A stretch of DNA of 64,000 nt from Arcicella sp043769985. Lineage in GTDB: Bacteria; Bacteroidota; Bacteroidia; Cytophagales; Spirosomataceae. The notes under the pieces are model-generated. The model was not told the DNA's origin. It was given only the letters and a program-made list of their open reading frames with translations, and did not search any database. The stretch lies in the NCBI GenBank assembly GCA_043769985.1, contig JAYVIV010000136.1, positions 1-64,000 on the forward strand. The letters are read 5' to 3'. Below are positions 32,585-41,985 of the stretch, in pieces (positions within the stretch are counted from its first letter, which is position 1; each line of letters opens with the position of its first letter). A program made the translations under genes and the position numbers.

Positions 32585-33274
32585 ATGTCCTTAATCCTCA
32601 GCATAGATACCTCCACAAAAGTATGTTCCGTTGCCTTGCATCAAGACGGTAAATTACTGGCTGTCAACGAATTATATACTGAAAAATCTCATTCTGGAAT
32701 GCTCACGACACTTTGCGAAAATGTGGTGAAGTATGCGGGTTTTTCGTTGAACGCTGTAGATGCTTTTGCCGTTGCGAAAGGTCCTGGTTCATATACGGGT
32801 TTACGTATTGGTGTTTCCACTGCCAAGGGTTTTTGCTTTGCTTTGGATAAACCTTTGATTGCTGTAAATACGCTCGAAGCAATGGCGTTTCAAGTCAAAG
32901 GTTTTTATGATGAAACCTATTTACTTTGTCCGATGATTGATGCTCGAAGAATGGAAGTTTATTGCCAAGTTCTTGATCATCAAATGAATGTAATTTCCGA
33001 AACGGAGGCAAAGATTATTGATGAATTATCTTTTTCTGAGTTATTAAACGAAAAGAAGATTGTATTTTTTGGCGATGGTGCGGCAAAATGTCAAGCAGAA
33101 ATTACCCATAAAAATGCTGTTTTCTTAAATACAGAGATTCATCCTTCTGCCAAAACGGTTGGATTATTGGCAACCAATTCTTTTGAAAAATCGTTATTTG
33201 AAAACGTAGTAACTTTCGAGCCTTTTTATTTGAAAGACTTTGTGGGAACACAGGCTAAGAAGGTGCAGAATTAA
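32585..33274 (+). CDS. tsaB: tRNA threonylcarbamoyladenosine biosynthesis protein TsaB
   Basis: The 229-residue protein begins MSLILSIDTSTKVCSVALHQ and has the TsaB motif FAVAKGPGSYTGLRIGVSTA followed by KGFCFAL. A partner of TsaD and TsaE in making the t6A37 base of ANN-decoding tRNAs. No tsaD or tsaE is nearby. Confidence 0.95.
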   Translation: MSLILSIDTSTKVCSVALHQDGKLLAVNELYTEKSHSGMLTTLCENVVKYAGFSLNAVDAFAVAKGPGSYTGLRIGVSTAKGFCFALDKPLIAVNTLEAMAFQVKGFYDETYLLCPMIDARRMEVYCQVLDHQMNVISETEAKIIDELSFSELLNEKKIVFFGDGAAKCQAEITHKNAVFLNTEIHPSAKTVGLLATNSFEKSLFENVVTFEPFYLKDFVGTQAKKVQN

Positions 33275-33324
33275 GATAAATAATTTGTGTTATTTTTTGT
33301 AATATTGAATAAAAAATTAGCATC

Positions 33325-33555
33325 ATGCAAATATCCTTAAATGTCAATTTATCACTATCTTTTCATCAATTGGTAGAATTAGCACGACAACTTCCCAAGA
33401 AGGAACGGGTTGAACTTGCTTCAATTTTAATAGATGATGAACCTTCAAAAGAACAAATTTTGCAAGGATTAAAAGAAGCTATTGAAGAAGTAAACTTAGC
33501 TAAAAAAGGAAAAATAAAACTTAAATCTGCCCGAGAATTTATAAATGAGTTATAA
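33325..33555 (+). CDS. Antitoxin-like small protein
   Basis: The 76-residue protein contains FHQLVELARQLPKKERVELA and the C-terminal AREFINEL, as in antitoxins paired with RelE/ParE-like toxins of Bacteroidota and cyanobacteria. It overlaps the toxin start by 11 bp. Confidence 0.8.
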   Translation: MQISLNVNLSLSFHQLVELARQLPKKERVELASILIDDEPSKEQILQGLKEAIEEVNLAKKGKIKLKSAREFINEL

Positions 33556-33874
33556 TATTTCACTATCGGATAGATTCCAAAAAGAAGCAAAACGACTCTC
33601 TAAAAGATATACTTCCTTTAAATCGGATTTAATAAAGTTAATCGAAGATTTGGAAGAAAACCCAACTCAAGGCGTTAATTTAGGAAAATCATGCTATAAA
33701 GTTCGACTTAAAATTGACTCTAAGAAAAAAGGGAAATCTGGCGGAGCAAGAGTTATTACTTATGTTCATATTGTTGAAGAGGACGTCTATTTATTAACTG
33801 TTTATGACAAATCAGATAGAGATAGTCTTGAAAAGGGAGAGCTTGAAGAATTATTAGAAGCTATTGAAGCTTAA
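33545..33874 (+). CDS. RelE/ParE-superfamily toxin
   Basis: The 109-residue protein (SDRFQKEAKRLSKRYTSFKS, SCYKVRLKIDSKKKGKSGGA, RVITYVHIVEEDVYLLTVYD) belongs to the RelE-like group with the 'SGGARVIT' motif. It is homologous along most of its length to the decayed toxin at 45459-45792. Intact and overlapping its antitoxin. Confidence 0.85.
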   Translation: MSYNISLSDRFQKEAKRLSKRYTSFKSDLIKLIEDLEENPTQGVNLGKSCYKVRLKIDSKKKGKSGGARVITYVHIVEEDVYLLTVYDKSDRDSLEKGELEELLEAIEA

Positions 33875-33878
33875 AAAA

Positions 33879-34391
33879 ATGGAAAAAGAGTTAATTATTA
33901 ATAAAGTAATCAATAGCGGACTCGTTACTTTTGACTTGGAAGACCTTTACGACCAAGGCGAAAGAGTGGTTTATGACCTCAAAGACAATCTATTTATGGG
34001 TATGATTTTGAAGGAAAAAGATTTTAGAGAATTCCTCAAAAACCATGATTGGAGTCCGTACACAGGGAAAAATGTTGCCATTATCTGTTCGGAAGATGTT
34101 ATTATTCCCACGTGGGCATACATGCTTTTGACCTTGAAATTACAGCCTTTTGCTAATGCGGTCGTTTTGGGAAGTTTAGAGGAATTAGAAAATAAACTGT
34201 TTTATGATGCCCTTCATAAGGTCAATCCGTCAGCATATCAGGGAGCGAGAGTTGTTGTGAAAGGCTGTTCAAAAGTACCTGTGCCTGCGGCGGCTTATGT
34301 AGAAATCACTCGAATTTTGCAGCCTTATGTGCAGTCTTTAATGTTTGGAGAACCTTGCAGTACAGTTCCTTTGTACAAGAAAAAAGCATAA
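33879..34391 (+). CDS. DUF2480-family protein
   Basis: From the ATG at 33879 (MEKELIINKVINSGLVTFDL) the protein is 170 residues and carries the conserved GKNVAIICSEDVIIPTWAYM and GCSKVPVPAAAYVEITRIL. The family is restricted to Bacteroidota and of unknown function. It starts 4 bp after the toxin stop, an incidental neighbour. A strong terminator follows. Confidence 0.9.
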   Translation: MEKELIINKVINSGLVTFDLEDLYDQGERVVYDLKDNLFMGMILKEKDFREFLKNHDWSPYTGKNVAIICSEDVIIPTWAYMLLTLKLQPFANAVVLGSLEELENKLFYDALHKVNPSAYQGARVVVKGCSKVPVPAAAYVEITRILQPYVQSLMFGEPCSTVPLYKKKA

Positions 34392-34403
34392 TCTATTTTA
34401 CAC

Positions 34404-34441
34404 AAAAAAGCCGTCTCATTTGTTGTTGGGACGGCTTTTTT
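34404..34441 (+). terminator. Intrinsic terminator after the DUF2480 gene
   Basis: AAAAAAGCCGTC (34404-34415) pairs with GACGGCTTTTTT (34430-34441), with an A-run before and T-run after, so it can work in both directions. Confidence 0.9.
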
Positions 34442-34589
34442 AGTTTATCCAATCGAAAGAAACTTTATCAAATTCTGGATTTATACTTTCGTTTAATCTA
34501 TGATTATTGACATTTTTACGATTCACATTTCGTTTGTTCTGAAAATCTCTCCAACTGTTTTGTTGAAAAATTGCTCGGTGTTGTTTCAT
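34440..34589 (-). CDS. Candidate 49-residue basic protein
   Basis: A complete ATG-to-TAA frame (MKQHRAIFQQNSWRDFQNKR ... SFDWIN) lies between the terminator and the glycosidase-like gene. It is rich in Asn, Arg and Gln, with no hydrophobic segment. It ends exactly at the bidirectional terminator, which favours a real transcript. No relative is recognised. Confidence 0.4.
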   Translation of the reverse strand: MKQHRAIFQQNSWRDFQNKRNVNRKNVNNHRLNESINPEFDKVSFDWIN

Positions 34590-34663
34590 GTTTTTGATGT
34601 AAAATTACTACCAACATAACAACACATGATAAACGGATTGTTATTAAAATGTAAAGAAAATCT

Positions 34664-37582
34664 TTAATCCTTCTTCACCACCTTCCCAAGCAATTTTCCA
34701 CCATTTTCCATTATAATTGATAACAAAAATACGCCATTTTGGAACGTTGAAACATCAAAATCAAAACGATTTAATCCTTGATTTAAGTAAATATTTTCAG
34801 TCTTTAAAACCTGTCCGTTAAGGTTTACAAACCTGAAAGTACTTGACTGGTCTGCCGTGGAGTAAACTTCAACCTTGAATTTGCCATCATTCGGATTGGG
34901 ATAAAGCGTTATTTCTTTGTCGAAATCATTCTGATTGATGCACAAATCTGATTCTTGGCATATTTGTTTTTCTTGACAACTCAACACAAACGTTTCAGAT
35001 TCTGCCAATGGAGTAATTGTATTGCCATATCTTACCGTCAATCTTCTTGATTTCCCGTCCTTATACAACGCATACGCACTGGCAGGAATATCAAAACAAA
35101 AGGCTTTGTAAAATAGTCTTTCAGTTCCCAACGTATTAACTAAATCAAAGCGATAACCTCGATTAGCTTGCGTAGAGCCTATTTTTTGCTTATCTAAATA
35201 AAAATCTACCGTTAAAATATCATCGTAATTATCAGCATTAAACGCCCAGCCTTTCACAGAACAACAGTTGGCTTTTTCAACTAATCCACGGTAAGACAAA
35301 AATGCTACTGGACCTTTTATTGGGTCAATTATAATTGGATTGTTACTGCAATCTGTACACTTCTCCCCTACTCCTTTTTGGGTAATGAAAATGGTTTTTG
35401 TAATGCCTTCGCCCGTGACTGTAACTTTTCCAGTACGAGTATCTTTTTCGGAAGAAGCCACTATTTTTAATCGAAACGTTTTATCGAAAGAACCTGTATC
35501 TGCACTGACAGTCAACCAATTAGCTGATTTATCTACTTTCCATTTCAGATTTGAACTTACTGAAACTTCATATTCTGCCCCCGTCGGAAAAACGTTAGCC
35601 AATGAATCGGGCGAAATACCTAATCTAAACTTAACCCCACAAATTCCCGAACCACTACCCGAACAACGTAAGGTTTTTTCAGCTTCAGTTAAAGGTTCTA
35701 AAACTTTATTTGTTCCGCCAAATCTTACTGAAACCTTGTGTCGAAGACTACTTTTAAACCAAGCTGAATCTGGCAAAACATATCTGAAAGAACGAAAATA
35801 GGCTTTTGAACCTTGGTAAGTCGTTACCAAATCTGGGCGATTTCCCAAATTTGCTTGAGTCGTTCCAATTTTAATATCATCTACGTAAATATCCACAGTA
35901 AGGATACTTTCAACGTTTTTAGTATCCAAAGCCCAACCCGTAATTTCTTGACAATCAACACTTTCCACGCCTCCACGATAAGATTCAATGGCATTGGGCA
36001 AGGTTTGTAATTTTTGACAATCACTATTATACGTATCCTTAAAATTAGGAATTGAACCACAAGTTGAATAGTCAGTCAAGGGTTGATTATAGCGAATATC
36101 AGTCGTGTATTCTTCGTTCAAAAACATTCGCACGGGTTTGTTTCCATTGCCGTCAAATACACTTCGCCAATTTTTATAGAGTTTACAATTATTAGCTACA
36201 TTGGTTCGGTCTGATGTATTGCAGCCATCATTCGTGAGCATATCATCAACGCTGTAAAGTGCTGAACCACAGGTTTCAATGGGTTTCATAATGCCATTTG
36301 TGCCTTTTATGTATTTATTTACGACTTCCACGAGCATTTTTCTTTGAGCACCATCATCTAAATCATAATTGAAAGCACTCATCAATTTTGCCCCGTGCGT
36401 ATAACATTCTTCAAATTGGTCTTGGGTTGCGTAAGGTCCTTCGGCTTCATTCATAATCCACTTATCGGGCAAATTGGTTCGGCACATATCTGTAACCATT
36501 CGGTGGTCCGTTTGAGGTCCATTGTTTACTTTTATGCCGTCCGTTCCCTCGCCAATGTCCTTAAATCCATAATTACCGATGCGGGTTTCCAACAAAGAAC
36601 CGTAGTCATTTACGACCTTAATTCTCGCATCGATTCCCTTCACGGTTTTCACAAAATTCATCGAAAAATTCTTTAATGAATTATGCCTAAATTGATACCA
36701 GTCTTGGGTGTGTTTTCCGTTGGTAATAAAGACTCCGTACGAAAATGAGCCAGCTGGTGCAGTAGGTTCAATTGCATCAAAACCATTAAAATCCTTCCCT
36801 CGATTCCCCCACGCCAATTGCAATTTCTTGAAATCATTTTTGTATTTTTCCTTCAAAAACTCCCTAAAACCTTGAATCGCAACTGGCGAATAATCAAAAA
36901 GAGCATTGAAACCACCGTCTGAACCTTTTGTAGTTTTATACGGAAATCCAAATTCTTGCTCAGGCGTTGTGACCACGCTCATGTAAAGCAACTCATTTTT
37001 ATCCAATAAATATTTATACCGATTAGTCACTAAACGTACAAAATTTTGAGTACGTTCTTGAAAGGGTTTTGAAGCAAAACTATAATTAAGAACGTGCCCA
37101 CAATCATCTATTAAATCACAATCTTTATATCCCGTAGCCTGTTGTTGAAGTCGTTTATTTTTACCCGAAACATCGTATCCAACCATTCTGTCTGCATTTG
37201 AAAGCCCATCGCAGGATGCAATCGTATTGTCCTCTGGACCACCAATAACTTTCGTGTTGCACCAGGTGTACATACACACACGTAAACAAATTTTCATTCC
37301 TTTGCTTCTTGCGGCTTGAATTTGTAGGTCATATTGCTCCCAAGGATTAGCAGCATTAACTTTAAATTGATAAATCACATCCCATCGAACGGTAATTATC
37401 ACCGCATTCATCCCAATATCAGCAGCTTTTTGGATTTGTTCGAGTTGATTATCTCTGTAATTCACATTCACCAACGATAAAGCCATGTACCGTTGATTAT
37501 CTTGAGCATGTATAGAAAAAGCCGTCGAGAATATGATACAGAGTGTCGAGAATATAAGGGAGTAAGTAAAATGTCTTTGCAT
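34664..37582 (-). CDS. Secreted GH42/GH35-like glycosidase with duplicated domain, BACON domain and T9SS tail
   Basis: The 972-residue protein has a signal peptide (LIFSTLCIIFSTAFSIHA). A TIM-barrel-like region at about 30-430 (MNAVIITVRWDVIY, WIMNEAEGPYATQDQFE) resembles beta-galactosidase-type clans. Two copies of a domain containing GWA-x-D/N-x3-x-ILTVD-x-Y and TQANxGxRxDLV lie at about 533-640 and 763-860. A BACON-like domain (SNLKWKVDKSANWLTVSADT) lies between them. A T9SS sorting domain (LYPNPNDGKFKVEVY) is at the end. Polysaccharide work at the cell surface is inferred; the exact GH family is uncertain. Confidence 0.75.
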   Translation of the reverse strand: MQRHFTYSLIFSTLCIIFSTAFSIHAQDNQRYMALSLVNVNYRDNQLEQIQKAADIGMNAVIITVRWDVIYQFKVNAANPWEQYDLQIQAARSKGMKICLRVCMYTWCNTKVIGGPEDNTIASCDGLSNADRMVGYDVSGKNKRLQQQATGYKDCDLIDDCGHVLNYSFASKPFQERTQNFVRLVTNRYKYLLDKNELLYMSVVTTPEQEFGFPYKTTKGSDGGFNALFDYSPVAIQGFREFLKEKYKNDFKKLQLAWGNRGKDFNGFDAIEPTAPAGSFSYGVFITNGKHTQDWYQFRHNSLKNFSMNFVKTVKGIDARIKVVNDYGSLLETRIGNYGFKDIGEGTDGIKVNNGPQTDHRMVTDMCRTNLPDKWIMNEAEGPYATQDQFEECYTHGAKLMSAFNYDLDDGAQRKMLVEVVNKYIKGTNGIMKPIETCGSALYSVDDMLTNDGCNTSDRTNVANNCKLYKNWRSVFDGNGNKPVRMFLNEEYTTDIRYNQPLTDYSTCGSIPNFKDTYNSDCQKLQTLPNAIESYRGGVESVDCQEITGWALDTKNVESILTVDIYVDDIKIGTTQANLGNRPDLVTTYQGSKAYFRSFRYVLPDSAWFKSSLRHKVSVRFGGTNKVLEPLTEAEKTLRCSGSGSGICGVKFRLGISPDSLANVFPTGAEYEVSVSSNLKWKVDKSANWLTVSADTGSFDKTFRLKIVASSEKDTRTGKVTVTGEGITKTIFITQKGVGEKCTDCSNNPIIIDPIKGPVAFLSYRGLVEKANCCSVKGWAFNADNYDDILTVDFYLDKQKIGSTQANRGYRFDLVNTLGTERLFYKAFCFDIPASAYALYKDGKSRRLTVRYGNTITPLAESETFVLSCQEKQICQESDLCINQNDFDKEITLYPNPNDGKFKVEVYSTADQSSTFRFVNLNGQVLKTENIYLNQGLNRFDFDVSTFQNGVFLLSIIMENGGKLLGKVVKKD

Positions 37583-37670
37583 AAGCGGGAATAGGTTTTT
37601 AATTTCAACGAAAAATTTACGAAGAAGTTATGAAATACTTATCGAAAATGAGTAAAACAATTCATTTCGT

Positions 37671-37678
37671 TACCTTTG
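37671..37678 (+). promoter_or_regulatory. Candidate -7 box for the GH3 gene
   Basis: TACCTTTG at 37671-37678 matches TAnnTTTG and lies 53 bp before the GH3 ATG. No clear TTG at -33. Confidence 0.5.
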
Positions 37679-37731
37679 CATTAATAATAATATCAGGATT
37701 CCTGATAAACTAAAACCAACAAAATTATCCA

Positions 37732-40047
37732 ATGAAAAAATTACTGTTGTTGTGCCTTGTATGCTTGTATATATTACCCGCTAACGCTCAGAAAAAATGG
37801 TCAGAAACGCAAGTTGATGGCAATAATATTATCAAAAATAAAGGTGGACAAACCTTGGGTTACTCCCCAAAATCTGGTATTAAAATACTAACATTTAATG
37901 GATTAGCTTTCAAAGATTTGAATAAAAATGGCAAATTAGACAAATATGAAGATTGGCGTTTACCCGTTGATGTCCGAGCCAAAGATTTAGCTTCAAAATT
38001 GAGTATTGAACAAATTGCAGGCTTGATGCTTTATTCTTCGCATCAGTCGCTTCCTGCCCGTTCGGGAGGATATTTTGCAGGGACTTATAACGGAAAACCT
38101 TTCAAAGAAGGCGAAACAGACCCTTCGGATTTAACCGACCAACAAAAGACATTTCTGAAAGATGACAACCTTCGTCATGTTTTATTGACAACCGTAAAAA
38201 CACCCGAAATTGCGGCCCAATGGAACAATAAATTACAAGCTTTCTGCGAAAGTGTGGGTATGGGAATTCCTGCCAATAACAGCACTGACCCACGACATGG
38301 CACAAAAGCACGTGCAGAATTCGATGCGGCAGCGGGTGGAGAGATTTCAATGTGGCCAAGTTCTCTGGGAATGGCAGCAACTTTTGAGCCTTCATTAGTG
38401 GAAAAATTTGGAAAAGTTGCAGCGGCAGAATACCGTGCTTTGGGTATCACAACTGCCCTTTCGCCGCAAGTAGATATTGCCACAGAACCTCGTTGGGGAC
38501 GTTTTAATGGCACTTTCGGTGAAAGCCCTCAGCTTTCAGCGGCAATGGCACAAGCATATTGCAATGGTTTTCAGACTTCATTAGGAAAGAATGAAATCGC
38601 CAACGGTTGGGGTTTCGGAAGCGTCAATGCAATGGTGAAACATTGGCCTGGCGGTGGTGCGGGTGAGGCTGGGCGTGATGCACATTATGCCAACGGAAAG
38701 TTTGCAGTTTATCCAGGCAATAATTTTGATGCTCATTTAATTCCTTTCATTAACGGAGCGTTCAAATTGAAGGGTAAAACTTCGATGGCTTCTGCCGTGA
38801 TGCCTTATTATACAATTTCGTGGAATCAAGATAAAAAGAACGGGGAGAACGTTGCCAACAATTATAACAAATTCATTATCAACGACTTACTCAGAACAAA
38901 ATACGGTTATGATGGCGTAGTGTGTACGGATTGGCTCGTAACGGGAGACCACAAAGCAATGGACAATTTCGTAGATGGGAAATCTTGGGGCGTTGAAAGT
39001 CTCACAATTGCTGAACGTCATTACAAAGTTTTGATGGCGGGTGTTGATCAATTTGGTGGAAATAATGATGCAAAACCCGTTTTAGAAGCCTATCAAATGG
39101 GTATCAAAGAAATGGGAGAAGCTAAAATGCGAGCAAGAATGGAGCAATCGGCAGTTCGTTTGTTGCGTAATATTTTCAGAGTGGGCGTTTTTGAAAACCC
39201 GTATTTGGAAGTAGCTTCAACTAAGAAAATAGTCGGCAATCCTGCTTATATGAAAGATGGTTATGAGGCTCAGTTAAAGTCGGTTGTGTTGTTGAAAAAC
39301 CAAAATAATACCTTGCCAATTGTCAAAACAAAAACGGTTTATGTACCAAAACGTTTTACGCCAGCAAGTCGTAATTTCTTGGGAATGGAAACGCCCGCTT
39401 CGACAGATTATCCAATAAATATGGCTATTGTTAAAAAATATTTTAACGTTACCGATAATCCAAATGAAGCAGATTTTGCCTTAGTTTTCATCCAAAATCC
39501 AAGTGCTACAATTGGTTATGACAAAGAGGATTTGAAGAATGGTGGAAACGGATACATACCCATAAGCCTTCAATACGGTGATTACACCGCAACTGATGCC
39601 CGTGAAACAAGTATTGCAGGAGGCGACCCAATGGAAAAATCAGCGAATCGTTCTTATAAAAATAAAGTAGCGAAAACTTCCAATATTACGGATTTGAAAT
39701 TGGTTTTAGATACGAAAGAAGCCATGAAGGGCAAGCCAGTAATTGTGTCTGTAAATACGATTAATCCCATGATTTTCTCGGAATTCGAGAAAGAATCAAC
39801 AGCAATTTTGTTGAGTTTTGGCGTACAAGATCAAGCACTTTTAGAAACGATTGCGGGTAAATCGGAGCCGTCGGCTTTATTACCTATGCAAATGCCCGCC
39901 AATATGTCAATCGTAGAAAAACAAGCCGAAGATTTACCTTACGATATGGAATGTCATAAAGATTCGGAGGGACATATTTATGATTTTGGTTTTGGGATGA
40001 ATTGGAAAGGGGTGATTAAGGATATGAGGGTTACGAAGTTTAAATAA
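37732..40047 (+). CDS. Secreted glycoside hydrolase family 3 enzyme
   Basis: The 771-residue protein has a signal peptide (LLLLCLVCLYILPANA). A calcium-binding EF-hand-like loop DLNKNGKLDKYED starts near residue 62. The GH3 N-domain carries the nucleophile region GYDGVVCTDWLVTGDH (Asp near 400). A shortened C-terminal domain follows, ending NWKGVIKDM. It likely acts as beta-glucosidase or xylosidase in the periplasm. A carboxylesterase gene follows after a repeat and a divergent glycosidase-like gene precedes it, suggesting a plant-polysaccharide theme. Confidence 0.9.
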   Translation: MKKLLLLCLVCLYILPANAQKKWSETQVDGNNIIKNKGGQTLGYSPKSGIKILTFNGLAFKDLNKNGKLDKYEDWRLPVDVRAKDLASKLSIEQIAGLMLYSSHQSLPARSGGYFAGTYNGKPFKEGETDPSDLTDQQKTFLKDDNLRHVLLTTVKTPEIAAQWNNKLQAFCESVGMGIPANNSTDPRHGTKARAEFDAAAGGEISMWPSSLGMAATFEPSLVEKFGKVAAAEYRALGITTALSPQVDIATEPRWGRFNGTFGESPQLSAAMAQAYCNGFQTSLGKNEIANGWGFGSVNAMVKHWPGGGAGEAGRDAHYANGKFAVYPGNNFDAHLIPFINGAFKLKGKTSMASAVMPYYTISWNQDKKNGENVANNYNKFIINDLLRTKYGYDGVVCTDWLVTGDHKAMDNFVDGKSWGVESLTIAERHYKVLMAGVDQFGGNNDAKPVLEAYQMGIKEMGEAKMRARMEQSAVRLLRNIFRVGVFENPYLEVASTKKIVGNPAYMKDGYEAQLKSVVLLKNQNNTLPIVKTKTVYVPKRFTPASRNFLGMETPASTDYPINMAIVKKYFNVTDNPNEADFALVFIQNPSATIGYDKEDLKNGGNGYIPISLQYGDYTATDARETSIAGGDPMEKSANRSYKNKVAKTSNITDLKLVLDTKEAMKGKPVIVSVNTINPMIFSEFEKESTAILLSFGVQDQALLETIAGKSEPSALLPMQMPANMSIVEKQAEDLPYDMECHKDSEGHIYDFGFGMNWKGVIKDMRVTKFK

Positions 40048-40091
40048 ATTCAAATTTCATTTTTCATTACATTTTTCAGATTTGTACAAAA

Positions 40092-40205
40092 TCCCGTAGG
40101 GATGACCGATATATTAGCAACCGGTTTCAACCCGTTGAAAGTGAGATAATTGATTTCTGCCAACGGGTTAAAACCCGTTACTAATATGTCGGTCGTTCCT
40201 ACGGG
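40092..40205. repeat. CCCGTAGGGA-family intergenic palindrome with 46-nt arms
   Basis: Arms 40092-40137 and 40160-40205 pair with about six mismatches. Words are TCCCGTAGGGATGACCGATA, TATTAGCAACCGG and CAACCCGTTG. The compensating pattern (C/T and G/A differences) suggests a structured RNA or DNA. It lies between the GH3 and esterase genes. Confidence 0.9.
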
Positions 40206-40262
40206 ACTAATATAGTTGGTTAAAACAAATACATTCCTACTTATAAACTAAAAAAACAAACC

Positions 40263-41870
40263 ATGAAAAAAACATCATTTCTCCTACTAACAACAGCTTT
40301 TTGCTGTTTACAGAAACCCATCTTCGCCCAAATACAATCTGGCGAAAACGTGGCAGTTACCAATACCGAATCAGGTAAAGTTCGTGGATATATTCACAAT
40401 GCCATCTTCACGTACAAGGGTATTCCGTACGCAGAGGCAAAGCGTTTTATGTCTCCCGAAAAACCAAAACCTTGGTCTATTGTGCGTCCTTCATTGGTTT
40501 ACGGACCCGTTGCTCCCCTACTCGACCCAACCACAAGCGTACAGGATGAGGGCGAATTCATTTTTCATCACGATTGGGGATTCACCAACGAAGATTGTAT
40601 GCGTTTGAACGTTTGGACTCCCAATATCAACGATGGCAAAAAACGCCCTGTCATGTTCTGGATTCACGGTGGCGGATTTGTGGCAGGTTCTTCACAAGAA
40701 TTACCTGCGTATGATGGTGAAAGTTTGGCAAAGAAAGGGGATGTTGTGGTCGTATCCATAAATCACCGTTTGAATATTTTGGGGTATTTAGATTTATCGG
40801 CTTATGGTGAAAAATACAAACAATCTGCCAATTTGAGCATTTTAGACATGAAAGTAGCTTTGGAATGGGTGAAAGCAAATATCGAAAACTTTGGCGGTGA
40901 CCCAAACAATATCACGATTTTTGGACAATCGGGTGGTGGTGCAAAGGTGAATACTTTAATGGCAATGCCGTCTGCAAAAGGACTTTTTCATAAGGCAATC
41001 AATCAAAGTGGCTCGTTCAGAGCTGCCATGTTAGAGAAAATTGATACGCAATTAATTGCTTCCGAAGTTTTGAAAGCCCTTGATTTACAACCAACTCAAA
41101 TAGACGAAATTCAGAAAATACCTTTTGAAAAATTGAGTATGGCAGGTAAAAAAGCCCTCAAAATTGTTGCCAATAAAATGAAAGCCGAAGGAAAACCTAT
41201 GATCGGTTTTGGATTAAGTTGGGGACCAAGTCGTGATGGAGAAGTTTTACCTTATCAATTATTCTCAAACGAAGCTTTTGAAATGTCTAAAAACATTCCC
41301 CTATTAATTGGTACTACAAAAAATGAGTTTACACCCTTTGCGGGTATGGCAACATTTAATAGCACGCAAGAACAAGCAATGGAAATTCTTAAAAAGAAGT
41401 ATAATACAAAAACAGATGTCTATTTAGAAGCCGTCGAGAAGGCGTATCCTAATCATACAAAACCATCTGATTTATTGGATATTGATTTTTCATTCAGACC
41501 AGGAGCAGTTGTTCAAGCAAACCAAAAATCAGCTTTGAGTGGTGGTGCGGCAACTTATATGTACTTATTCACGTGGCAATCACCTGTTTTGGATGGTAAA
41601 TTTAAGGCGGTTCATTGCATGGAATTACCTTTCGTTTTCAACAATATCACTCGTTGCGAAGAAATGACTGGCGGTGGAAAAGAGGCTTACGTTTTAGCCG
41701 ATAAGATGAGTCAATCATGGATAAATTTTGCCAAGACGGGCAACCCAAGTCATGCGGGATTACCAAAATGGGAAGCGTATAATGCAACTAAAGGCACAAC
41801 GATGTTTTTTGATAATACTTGTGAAGTAAAATACAATCACGATGCAGCATTGTTGGAATTTGGAAAGTAA
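40263..41870 (+). CDS. Secreted type-B carboxylesterase/lipase
   Basis: The 535-residue alpha/beta hydrolase has a signal peptide (LLLTTAFCCLQKPIFA) and oxyanion motif WIHGGGFVAGS. The catalytic Ser223 lies in GQSGGGAKV and an acidic residue in KNEFTPFAG. The His lies in AVHCMELPFVF. The type-B family removes acyl groups; a sugar-esterase role next to GH3 is possible. A bidirectional terminator follows. Confidence 0.92.
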   Translation: MKKTSFLLLTTAFCCLQKPIFAQIQSGENVAVTNTESGKVRGYIHNAIFTYKGIPYAEAKRFMSPEKPKPWSIVRPSLVYGPVAPLLDPTTSVQDEGEFIFHHDWGFTNEDCMRLNVWTPNINDGKKRPVMFWIHGGGFVAGSSQELPAYDGESLAKKGDVVVVSINHRLNILGYLDLSAYGEKYKQSANLSILDMKVALEWVKANIENFGGDPNNITIFGQSGGGAKVNTLMAMPSAKGLFHKAINQSGSFRAAMLEKIDTQLIASEVLKALDLQPTQIDEIQKIPFEKLSMAGKKALKIVANKMKAEGKPMIGFGLSWGPSRDGEVLPYQLFSNEAFEMSKNIPLLIGTTKNEFTPFAGMATFNSTQEQAMEILKKKYNTKTDVYLEAVEKAYPNHTKPSDLLDIDFSFRPGAVVQANQKSALSGGAATYMYLFTWQSPVLDGKFKAVHCMELPFVFNNITRCEEMTGGGKEAYVLADKMSQSWINFAKTGNPSHAGLPKWEAYNATKGTTMFFDNTCEVKYNHDAALLEFGK

Positions 41871-41890
41871 AATGAATTACATTTAAAACA

Positions 41891-41923
41891 AAAATACTCG
41901 CTCAAAATTTGAGCGAGTATTTT
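41891..41923. terminator. Bidirectional terminator between esterase and rpmA
   Basis: AAAATACTCGCTCAAA (41891-41906) is exactly complementary to 41908-41923 and is flanked by A-run and T-run, so it serves the two convergent genes. Confidence 0.9.
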
Positions 41924-41985
41924 TTGTTTTTATTATGAGTGATTCACTCATTTTACACTACCACTATGTTTAAAACATAAATGAA

